A stretch of 6,136 bases of DNA from an uncultured bacterium (lineage in GTDB: Bacteria > Actinomycetota > Coriobacteriia > Coriobacteriales > Coriobacteriaceae): the NCBI GenBank assembly GCA_905215195.1, contig CAJMPF010000114.1:1-6136 (forward strand), given 5' to 3'. Below the pieces are notes generated by a model that worked only from the letters and a program-made list of their open reading frames with translations, had not been told where the DNA came from and searched no databases. Positions 1 through 5,276 of the stretch are shown in pieces. The first letter of the stretch is position 1. Every line of letters starts with the position of its first letter. A program made the translations under genes and the position numbers.

Positions 1-14
1 ATTCCAAAATCTAT

Positions 15-55
15 GCAGGGGCCCGCTCGGACATGTGTTCCGAGCGGGCCCCTGC
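15..55 (-). terminator. Long perfect hairpin downstream of rpiB, probable terminator
   Basis: The arms 15-31 and 39-55 are a perfect 17-bp inverted repeat with a 7-nt loop. It starts 25 nt beyond the rpiB stop codon, read on the minus strand. On that strand the stem is followed by ATAGATTTTGG, which gives only a short T run, so it is a less than ideal intrinsic terminator. On the plus strand no T run follows. It may also end a convergent gene lying left of the window. Confidence 0.7.
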
Positions 56-79
56 TGTTAGCTTGTGGCACTGAATAGT

Positions 80-547
80 TTAGGCTTCGTCGACGATCTT
101 AAGGCCGCGCGTGTGATCGATCTCGTTGAGGAGGTTAACGCGACGCTCGTGACGACCACCCTCAAACTCGGCGTCGAGCCACTCGTCGACGATCATCTTG
201 GCGAGCTCGGAGCCCACGACGCGGGCGCCAAAAGCGAGCACGTTGGTATTGTTGTGCATGCGGGAGAGCTTGGCGCTGAAGGGCTCGGAGCACACGACGG
301 CGCGTACGCCCTCGACCTTGTTGGCAGCCAGGCTAATACCGACACCGGTGCCACAGATGAGGATGCCCAGGTCGACGTCGCCGTTGGCAACGGCCTTACC
401 CACCTTGTAGCCGGCGATGGGGTAGTCAAAGCTTTCGGAGGTGTCGGTGCCAAAGTTCACGACCTCGCAGCCGCGCTCCTTCAGGTGCTCGGAAATGATG
501 TTCTTGAGCTCGACGGCGGCGTGGTCGTTACCGATACCGATCTTCAT
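80..547 (-). CDS. rpiB: Ribose-5-phosphate isomerase B / RpiB-LacA-LacB family sugar-phosphate isomerase
   Basis: This 155-residue protein is the usual RpiB length. The family interconverts ribose 5-phosphate and ribulose 5-phosphate in the non-oxidative pentose phosphate pathway in the cytosol; LacA/LacB relatives act on galactose 6-phosphate. Visible signatures are an N-terminal GNDHAAVELK (D8, H9), the ILICGTGVGIS segment with the expected catalytic Cys65 and anion-hole Thr67, ANKVEGVRA, H98 within SRMHNNTNV, LAFGARVVG, and the C-terminal GGRHERRVNLL phosphate-binding motif. The ATG at 547 is chosen because the homologous part begins exactly there and an AGAGAGGAA Shine-Dalgarno lies at 554-562. 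The reading frame stays open to 904, but that extension resembles nothing and overlaps the divergent gene. It stands alone, divergent from the next gene. RpiB is favoured over LacA/B because no lac or tagatose partner is adjacent, but substrate specificity is not proven. Confidence 0.93.
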   Translation of the reverse strand: MKIGIGNDHAAVELKNIISEHLKERGCEVVNFGTDTSESFDYPIAGYKVGKAVANGDVDLGILICGTGVGISLAANKVEGVRAVVCSEPFSAKLSRMHNNTNVLAFGARVVGSELAKMIVDEWLDAEFEGGRHERRVNLLNEIDHTRGLKIVDEA

Positions 548-624
548 GGATGGTTCCTCTCTGGTCTGTGCGGCGCAAATGCTAAAGGTGTTTACCGCGT
601 TCGACTGCATGATAGCGCGACTTT

Positions 625-660
625 TGTGTAAACGCTTGGGCGTTTTTTGGTCAAACGCTT
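625..660 (-). promoter_or_regulatory. Candidate rpiB promoter with two AAACGCTT operator-like repeats
   Basis: Read on the minus strand, TTGACC (649-654) and TACACA (625-630) are separated by 18 nt and could be the -35 and -10 boxes; the -10 match is poor. The octamer AAACGCTT occurs twice, at 630-637 and 653-660, with a 23-nt period, so one copy overlaps the putative -35 and the other lies between the boxes. A related inverted half-site, GTTTAC, is at 590-595, facing GTAAAC at 628-633. The arrangement suits a repressor such as a LacI-type regulator, but no regulator gene is present and this is inference. Confidence 0.3.
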
Positions 661-744
661 TAGCGGGCAACGAGACTTGCTTCTCGTGAATGAATGTCGT
701 CAGTTTGCGCTTGAGCGCCGTCTGCCGGAACCATGGTTGCGGTT

Positions 745-764
745 TTTGATGCATTGTTATCAAA
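745..764. promoter_or_regulatory. Dyad TTTGAT-N8-ATCAAA upstream of the UPF0597 gene
   Basis: A perfect 6-bp inverted repeat (745-750 and 759-764) with an 8-nt spacer lies 54 nt before the UPF0597 start. It overlaps the only weak promoter-like pair seen here (TTGCGG at 737-742, TATCAA at 758-763, 15-nt spacing). It could be an operator. The spacer is too long for an FNR/CRP-type TTGAT-N4-ATCAA site. Confidence 0.25.
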
Positions 765-781
765 TAAAGGAGGTAACTTTT

Positions 782-841
782 TTGAGAGCCCCGCCCGTTA
801 TGCAAGCAGGAGATACATATGCCTACCGATTCCATCCGTGA
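782..841 (+). CDS. Possible 19-codon leader ORF overlapping the UPF0597 start
   Basis: A near-perfect Shine-Dalgarno, AAAGGAGG (766-773), sits 8 nt before a TTG at 782. Translation from there gives MRAPPVMQAGDTYAYRFHP and stops at TGA 839-841, 23 nt inside the next gene in a different frame. The Shine-Dalgarno is stronger than that of the main gene, whose own AGGAG (807-811) lies inside this ORF. Ribosomes finishing the leader would end on top of the main start, which would fit translational coupling. There is no run of cysteine or other codons that would suggest classic attenuation. It may be fortuitous. Confidence 0.3.
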   Translation: MRAPPVMQAGDTYAYRFHP

Positions 842-2138
842 TGCCGCGTTTTGCGATGTTTTGAACCGCGAACTTGTCTGTGCACTCGGCTGCACCGAGC
901 CCATTGCCGTTGCCTATGCAGCGGCGCTGGCGAGCCAGACGCTCGGTTGCGAACCCGATCATATGGATGTTGCCTGCTCGGGCAACATCATCAAGAACGT
1001 CAAGAGCGTGACCGTGCCCAACTCGGGCGGAATGCATGGTATTGAAGCCGCGGCCGTGCTGGGTGCCGTGGGCGGCGACGCCAAGAGCGCGCTCGAGGTG
1101 CTCGAGAGCGTCGATGACGCGGACCGCGCCCGCGTGGCCGAGCTGCTTGCCGATGCGGACTACTGCGATGTGTCGCTTGTCGAGGGTGTGCCCAACCTCT
1201 ACATCAAGGTGACTGCGACGGCCGGGGGCCATACCGCGGTCGTCGAGATTACCGATCACCACACTAATGTCACGTGCCATACGCTCGACGGTATTCCGGT
1301 ATGCGGTAAGTCGGCGGGGGAGTGCGCCGCCTGCGCCGAGCGCGTGGTGGCCGAGCGTGCGGCAGATAACGCCGACACGCCCATGTCGATCGAGACCATC
1401 ATCGATTTTATCGAGGACGGTGACATTGAGGACGCCCGCGCTGCCGTTGAGCGTCAGATTGAGCTGAATGGCGCGATCAGTGCTGAGGGCCTCGCGCACG
1501 CTTGGGGCGCCGAGGTGGGCCGTACGCTGCTGGGTGCTCGTGCCGATGACGTCGCCTGCCGCGCCCGTGCCCGTGCGGCCGCCGGGTCCGACGCCCGCAT
1601 GAACGGTTGCGCCCTGCCGGTCGCCATTGTGTGCGGCTCGGGCAATCAGGGCATTACCTGCGCATTGCCCGTCATGGAGTATGCCGAGTACCTGCGTTGC
1701 GACCACGAGCGCCTGGTGCGCGCCGTGATGCTGTCCGATCTTATCGCCGTGCATATCAAGAGCTATATTGGTGCGCTCTCGGCGTTTTGCGGTGCTATTT
1801 GCGCTGCGTGCGGCGCCGGCGCTGCGATTACCTGGCTGTGCGGTGGCACGCGCGAACAGATTGGCGCGACGGTCTCGAATACGCTCGGTAACGTGGGCGG
1901 CATCGTGTGCGACGGCGCCAAGGCGAGCTGTGCCGCCAAGATCTCGGCTGCCGTCGATGCGGCGATTCTGGGCCACGATATGGCCATGCAAGGCCGCGGC
2001 TTCCGCGCCGGCGAGGGCCTGATCCAAGATACCGTTGAGCAGACGATCGCCAGTATGGGCTACGTAGGCCGCGTGGGCATGAAGGACACCGACGTCGAGA
2101 TCCTCAACATCATGATCGGCAAAACCCAGGTGTGCTAG
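819..2138 (+). CDS. UPF0597 (YhaM/CyuA-like) iron-sulfur L-cysteine desulfidase / serine dehydratase-alpha-like protein
   Basis: The 439-residue product matches the UPF0597 family in length and motifs. Characterised relatives (archaeal CdsB, E. coli CyuA) use a [4Fe-4S] cluster to break L-cysteine into pyruvate, ammonia and sulfide in the cytosol; the C-terminal half resembles the serine dehydratase alpha domain. Visible are ALGCTEPIA with Cys25 near the N-terminus, VPNSGGMHG, CGSGNQGI in the middle, CGAGAA with Cys331, and IVCDGAKASCAAK with Cys364 and Cys371. These cysteines are the likely cluster ligands, but I cannot say which. The protein is cysteine-rich, 22 of 439 residues. The ATG at 819 has AGGAG at 807-811, seven nt away. 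No cysteine transporter or regulator is adjacent, so the gene appears monocistronic. A serine-deaminating activity cannot be excluded. Family assignment is firm, substrate less so. Confidence 0.88.
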   Translation: MPTDSIRDAAFCDVLNRELVCALGCTEPIAVAYAAALASQTLGCEPDHMDVACSGNIIKNVKSVTVPNSGGMHGIEAAAVLGAVGGDAKSALEVLESVDDADRARVAELLADADYCDVSLVEGVPNLYIKVTATAGGHTAVVEITDHHTNVTCHTLDGIPVCGKSAGECAACAERVVAERAADNADTPMSIETIIDFIEDGDIEDARAAVERQIELNGAISAEGLAHAWGAEVGRTLLGARADDVACRARARAAAGSDARMNGCALPVAIVCGSGNQGITCALPVMEYAEYLRCDHERLVRAVMLSDLIAVHIKSYIGALSAFCGAICAACGAGAAITWLCGGTREQIGATVSNTLGNVGGIVCDGAKASCAAKISAAVDAAILGHDMAMQGRGFRAGEGLIQDTVEQTIASMGYVGRVGMKDTDVEILNIMIGKTQVC

Positions 2139-2165
2139 TTACGCGGTTTTACCAAACCGCGTAAC
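2138..2165 (+). terminator. 12-bp hairpin at the end of the UPF0597 gene, no T tract
   Basis: The arms 2138-2149 and 2154-2165 pair perfectly (GTTACGCGGTTT with AAACCGCGTAAC) around a TACC loop. The first base is the last base of the TAG stop codon. No T run follows on the plus strand, so it is not a standard intrinsic terminator. It may instead protect the mRNA 3' end or work together with the structured element that begins 2 nt later. Confidence 0.5.
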
Positions 2166-2167
2166 CA

Positions 2168-2282
2168 GTCGACGCTGCAAACGCCCCTAAGCGGCAATCT
2201 GCCTTTCAATCGTCGGGCATGGCCAGAAGGCCTATGCCCTCCTCTTTCAAGGCACATTGCTCGCTTAGGGGCATTTTCGCTG
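2168..2282 (+). repeat. Structured element E1 (115 nt), copy 1 of a two-member family
   Basis: E1 begins with GTCGACGCTGC (2168-2178) and ends with TCGCTG (2277-2282). Arms 2179-2205 and 2249-2276 pair over 27 positions with two mismatches and one bulge (T2261). They enclose an internal loop, TCAATCGTC (2206-2214) opposite TCCTCTTTC (2240-2248), and an apical hairpin 2215-2239 with an AGAA tetraloop and a bulged T2233. Every unpaired motif recurs in E2 (5277-5391) at the same spacing while most stem bases differ. It lies between convergent genes and could also act as a terminator, since TTTT is at 2274-2277. The plus strand is assigned by convention; no promoter is seen. Whether it works as RNA or as folded single-stranded DNA is unknown. 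Confidence 0.8.
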
Positions 2283-2327
2283 ACTTGTGCTCAACCTGCG
2301 GCGATATTTGGTTTGGAGCGAGGGGTC

Positions 2328-3086
2328 CTACGACAGTTCGTGGGCTACTTGGTGCTCGTAGAAGGCTTCGATTACGGCGCTGAAGTCGTGGGCGAAGTCT
2401 TCCATGGTTCCGCGCCAGGTGGCTCGGCTGGGCTTGCCTTGGCCCACAAAGGCGGTTTGGATGCCGCAATCGGGGGACGGGAAGTCGCGTTTGGGATCGT
2501 TGCCCACCATAAGGACCTCGTGTGGCTCGAGCCCCATCACCTGAAGCTGCTCTAGATAGTAGGTGGCATCGGGCTTGCAGCGGGTGGTGTTTCCCATGTG
2601 CGTGACGAGCTCAAAGGGAGCGTCGGCCAGGTCGCCCCAACCCATGCGGCACTCGATAGCTCCCTGGGGAAAGCTGGGGTTGGTAAAGAGCGCACAACGC
2701 AGTCCAGCGTCCTGTACGGCCTGGAGCGCGGCGTGCGCGCCCGGCATAGCGTGGGCGTTAATGAGTTCGTCATTCTTGTATGGAAGAACTTCGCGGTCGT
2801 AGTAGGTAAACGCCTCGTAGATGAGGGGGTCGGAGAGGCAGATGCCGCACCTGCGCTCGACCTCGGTGCGGTAAAACTCAAGATTGGTGCGGTTGTCCGT
2901 GCCGCTGCGGCGATTGGCGTTGAGGTCGACCAGGATGGTGCCGAGGCGTGCCATCGTGCCACCGTGACTGCGGCGCCCGATATCCGCGAGCATCGAAGAG
3001 ACATCCTTAAAATAGCGAAGGATGAACGCGTTAAGGTTGATGCTAAGAAGCGTTTCGTCCATATCGAAAACGACTGCTTTGAGCAC
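2328..3086 (-). CDS. HAD-superfamily hydrolase (phosphatase-like)
   Basis: The 252-residue product carries all four haloacid dehalogenase motifs: motif I FDMDETLL with nucleophile Asp8 and Asp10, motif II LFTNPSF with Thr135, motif III Lys171 in CKPDATYYLEQL, and motif IV MVGNDPKRDF with Asp197 and Asp201. Residues about 15-115 between motifs I and II form the expected helical C1-type cap. Such enzymes are cytosolic Mg-dependent phosphatases acting on small phosphorylated metabolites; the substrate cannot be read from sequence. The start is taken as GTG at 3086, because AAAGG precedes it by seven nt and motif I follows immediately, as usual in the family. The frame is open to 3257 with an ATG at 3194, but that start has no Shine-Dalgarno and the extra sequence is AT-richer and non-HAD-like. 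It is monocistronic and convergent with the UPF0597 gene. Confidence 0.88.
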   Translation of the reverse strand: MLKAVVFDMDETLLSINLNAFILRYFKDVSSMLADIGRRSHGGTMARLGTILVDLNANRRSGTDNRTNLEFYRTEVERRCGICLSDPLIYEAFTYYDREVLPYKNDELINAHAMPGAHAALQAVQDAGLRCALFTNPSFPQGAIECRMGWGDLADAPFELVTHMGNTTRCKPDATYYLEQLQVMGLEPHEVLMVGNDPKRDFPSPDCGIQTAFVGQGKPSRATWRGTMEDFAHDFSAVIEAFYEHQVAHELS

Positions 3087-3401
3087 GCGGGCACCTTTCT
3101 CGAAAAATCGATCTAGAATCGTTGGCTCTGGATACTTTACCCCAAAGCCGAATGCCTGGCTGGTTATCGTCAAGTTGCGGAGACGAGTGTTCATAAGATT
3201 ACGAAAAAGTCTCCACACGAGTAAAAAATCGCAGTTCACGCTTGAAATCGAACTCATTTCCCCGTAACCTATACGAACGTGATTGCATAAGCGTCACATT
3301 AGTATCTGTCGGCTCCCGAGTGTTCCTAAACGTTGTGTGCTTGTCGCACCCTTCTGTAGGTCCTAGCAATCGGGGCCCCGTAGTTCGAAAGGGGTCCACC
3401 T
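3087..3401. other. Gene-free divergent region between the HAD gene and rpsA
   Basis: No convincing coding sequence is seen in these 315 nt; the open frames here lack Shine-Dalgarno sites and family motifs. The stretch is less GC-rich than its neighbours. It must hold the HAD promoter (none recognisable) and the rpsA promoter and leader. The best plus-strand promoter candidate is TTGAAA (3242-3247), 17 nt, TAACCT (3265-3270), with a good -35 and a poor -10, implying an rpsA leader of roughly 125 nt. Confidence 0.4.
3374..3397 (+). promoter_or_regulatory. Hairpin that can mask the rpsA Shine-Dalgarno
   Basis: GGCCCC (3374-3379) can pair with GGGG-T-CC (3391-3397, T3395 bulged) around an 11-nt loop. 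The 3' arm contains the GGGG of the rpsA Shine-Dalgarno AAAGGGG (3388-3394). The arm 3372-3379 is also a self-complementary GGGGCCCC, so alternative folds exist. Ribosomal protein S1 represses its own mRNA through leader structure in E. coli, so a regulatory role is plausible but not shown. Confidence 0.35.
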
Positions 3402-4568
3402 TTGAGTGAGATTCAGAACTCGTCCATTTTCTCTCTTGACGATGTCAACGAGGAGGAGATGAACAACCTCATCGACGGTACGATTACCGACTTTGATGAG
3501 GGCGATCTCGTTAACGGCACTGTCGTTAAGATCGAGCATGACGAGGTGCTCGTTGACATCGGATTCAAGTCCGAGGGCGTTATCCCGGTCCGCGAGCTGT
3601 CCATCCGCAAGGACGCTAACCCTGCAGACATCGTTGCACTTGGTGATCCCATCGAGGCTCTGGTTCTCCAGAAGGAGGACAAGGACGGTCGTCTGGTCCT
3701 GTCCAAGAAGCGTGCCGAGTACGAGCGTGCTTGGAACCGCATCGAGGAGAAGTTCAACTCCGGCGAGAACGTCGAGGGCGAGGTTATCGAGGTTGTCAAG
3801 GGCGGCCTGATCCTCGACATCGGCCTGCGTGGCTTCCTGCCCGCTTCCCTCGTCGACCTCCGTCGCGTCAAGGACCTCACCTCCTACATGGGCACCCGCA
3901 TCGAGGCCCGCGTCATCGAGATGGACCGCAACCGCAACAACGTCGTCCTCTCCCGTCGCGTCGTGCTCGAGGAGTCCCGTAAGGCCGAGCGCTCCGAGAT
4001 CCTGTCCAAGCTCAAGTCTGGCATGCGTCTCCAGGGCACCGTTTCCTCCATCGTCGACTTCGGCGCCTTCGTCGACCTCGGCGGCATCGACGGCCTCATC
4101 CACATCTCCGAGCTCTCCTGGAACCACGTCAACCATCCTTCCGAGGTTGTCAAGGTCGGCCAGGAGGTCGAGGTCGAGGTTCTCGACGTCGATCTCAACC
4201 GCGAGCGCATCTCCCTGGGTCTCAAGCAGACCACCGAGGATCCGTGGCGCGCACTGGTCAAGAAGTACCCCGTCGGCGCTATCGTCGAGGGCACTGTGAC
4301 CAAGCTTGTCCCGTTCGGCGCTTTCGTCGACCTGGGCGAGGGCATCGAGGGCCTGGTGCACATCTCCGAGATGGCCAACAAGCACGTCGATCAGCCTTCT
4401 CAGGTCACCCACGTGGGCGACAAGGTTCAGGTCAAGGTCATGGAGATCGACCTCGACCGTCGTCGCATCTCCCTGTCCATGAAGTCTGCTGCTGAGACTC
4501 TGGGCGTCGAGATCGAGGTTACCCCGCTTCCTTCCGAGAAGAAGGACGAGGAGACCGACGCCGAGTAA
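3402..4568 (+). CDS. rpsA: 30S ribosomal protein S1
   Basis: The 388-residue protein has four S1 RNA-binding domains at roughly residues 33-103, 121-186, 205-274 and 290-361. Repeats three and four show the typical core, FGAFVDLG...GLIHISELSW and FGAFVDLGEGIEGLVHISEM. An acidic N-terminal stretch (1-35) and a short charged tail (365-388, ending KKDEETDAE) flank them. S1 binds mRNA on the small subunit and helps recruit messages with weak or structured start regions. Four domains rather than six is the form common in Gram-positive and actinobacterial lineages. The start is TTG at 3402, seven nt after AAAGGGG (3388-3394). Codon use is strongly biased to C-ending codons such as GTC, ATC and TCC, more so than in neighbouring genes, as expected for a highly expressed gene. 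It is transcribed alone and closed by a strong terminator. Confidence 0.95.
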   Translation: MSEIQNSSIFSLDDVNEEEMNNLIDGTITDFDEGDLVNGTVVKIEHDEVLVDIGFKSEGVIPVRELSIRKDANPADIVALGDPIEALVLQKEDKDGRLVLSKKRAEYERAWNRIEEKFNSGENVEGEVIEVVKGGLILDIGLRGFLPASLVDLRRVKDLTSYMGTRIEARVIEMDRNRNNVVLSRRVVLEESRKAERSEILSKLKSGMRLQGTVSSIVDFGAFVDLGGIDGLIHISELSWNHVNHPSEVVKVGQEVEVEVLDVDLNRERISLGLKQTTEDPWRALVKKYPVGAIVEGTVTKLVPFGAFVDLGEGIEGLVHISEMANKHVDQPSQVTHVGDKVQVKVMEIDLDRRRISLSMKSAAETLGVEIEVTPLPSEKKDEETDAE

Positions 4569-4594
4569 ATCGGTTTGACGATCACTTGTTTTAA

Positions 4595-4626
4595 GGGATC
4601 CGTCCGCAATGGACGGGTCCCTTTTT
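4595..4626 (+). terminator. rpsA intrinsic terminator
   Basis: GGGATCCGTCC (4595-4605) pairs with GGACGGGTCCC (4611-4621) as an 11-bp stem with one G-T pair and a GCAAT loop. It is followed directly by TTTTT (4622-4626), 26 nt after the rpsA stop codon. This is a standard intrinsic terminator. Confidence 0.93.
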
Positions 4627-4692
4627 GCATTTGCTGCTGAGGCGCGCGATGCTACCCGTGCGCAATGCTGCCCGGGCCATCCACAGGCTATT

Positions 4693-4816
4693 GGGTTGTC
4701 GGTGCATGAAAAATGCCGACATCCCGCCTCGGGGAGGAGGCGGGAACGCACCGAGTAGACGGAGGGGTGCGGAGCGCGGTCGCGTCTCGACTGACGACGT
4801 TGCCCATCGACAACCC
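4693..4816. other. Potentially structured, gene-free segment between rpsA and rnpB
   Basis: The stretch 4627-4890 has no credible gene. Within it, 4693-4704 can pair with 4805-4816 over 12 bp (one G-T pair), enclosing about 100 nt. Inside are a hairpin 4723-4730/4737-4744 (CCCGCCTC with GAGGCGGG), a second stem 4747-4752/4766-4771 (CGCACC with GGTGCG), and a small stem near 4779-4791. A competing hairpin, 4698-4701 plus 4704-4707 with 4713-4720, would break the closing stem. No clear promoter drives the plus strand; on the minus strand a TACAAT box (4818-4823) lies just outside but lacks a good -35. It matches no RNA family I recognise. Confidence 0.35.
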
Positions 4817-4871
4817 TATTGTACTGCATGGCGTGGTTCTTGGTTTATCGTGTCGAACGCTTGTGTTGTGC

Positions 4872-4900
4872 CATTGCCTGTGGTGACGGTGTGCTACACT
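4872..4900 (+). promoter_or_regulatory. rnpB promoter with extended -10
   Basis: TACACT (4895-4900) is preceded by TG at 4892-4893 in the TGN extended -10 arrangement. A weak -35 such as TTGCCT overlaps 4874-4879. A start six to eight nt downstream, about 4907, agrees with the first base of the RNase P RNA P1 helix at 4909. Confidence 0.65.
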
Positions 4901-4908
4901 CTTGCACT

Positions 4909-5270
4909 GCTGAGTGGGCCAGACGGTCGCGCGATGTGCTGCTTGCAGCACGCGTGAGGAAAGTCCGGGCTCCAGAGGGCGGGATGCCGGCTAACGGCCG
5001 GGCGGAGTGATCCGACGGAAAGCGCCGCAGAAAAGAAGACTCCCACCTGCGCCGCAAGGCGTAAAGGGAAAAGCTGAAACGGTGGTGTAAGAGACCACCA
5101 GCGTCGTGGCAACACGGCGGCTTGGCAAGCCCCATCCGGAGCAAGCGCGAATAGGAACGCTATGGGCCGGCCCGGTCCGCGTTCGGGTAGCGTGCGTGGA
5201 GCTGCACGGTAACGTGCAGACAAGATAAATGACCGTTCACGACAGAACCCGGCTTACAAGCCCACTCAGC
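4909..5270 (+). ncRNA. rnpB: RNase P RNA (bacterial type A)
   Basis: This is the catalytic RNA of ribonuclease P, which removes the 5' leader from precursor tRNAs. The ends are set by helix P1: GCTGAGTGGGC (4909-4919) pairs perfectly with GCCCACTCAGC (5260-5270). The P3 hairpin is at 4936-4951. The universally conserved core follows: GAGGAAAGTCCGGGCTCC at 4956-4973 near the 5' end, and AGATAAATGACCG plus ACAGAACCCGGCTTA at 5223-5256 near the 3' end; these form helix P4 and the catalytic centre. The L15 loop holds GGT at 5186-5188, which binds the tRNA CCA end. Helix P18, 5202-5208 with 5213-5219, is capped by a GTAA tetraloop of the GNRA type. The length of about 362 nt fits type A. The true 5' end may be one or two nt further upstream. 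Confidence 0.97.
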
Positions 5271-5276
5271 AACTAT

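Noticed and set aside
626..640. Catabolite-response element (cre) near the rpiB promoter
   Set aside because: TGTAAACGCTT matches the first part of the cre consensus, but the closing CA half is missing in both copies.
745..764. FNR/CRP-type binding site
   Set aside because: Half-sites TTGAT and ATCAA are present, but they are 8 nt apart instead of 4.
548..904. Upstream extension of rpiB to an ATG at 904
   Set aside because: Adds 119 residues that no RpiB has, overlaps the divergent gene, and ignores the good Shine-Dalgarno before the ATG at 547.
798..2027. 409-codon open frame antisense to the UPF0597 gene
   Set aside because: Translation is His/Arg/Gly-rich without motifs and is explained by the GC-rich third positions of the real gene.
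2138..2165. Integron attC site
   Set aside because: Begins GTT and ends AAC like an attC core, but the bases do not fit GTTRRRY/RYYYAAC, the stem is perfect without extrahelical bases, and there is no integrase or cassette array.
3087..3257. N-terminal extension of the HAD protein
   Set aside because: No Shine-Dalgarno at the ATG codons, AT-richer sequence, and HAD motif I normally lies within the first residues, as it does from the GTG at 3086.
3363..4829. 488-codon open frame antisense to rpsA
   Set aside because: It is a mirror of the strongly biased rpsA codons: low-complexity Asp/Leu/Val-rich translation, no family motifs, and it runs through the rpsA terminator.
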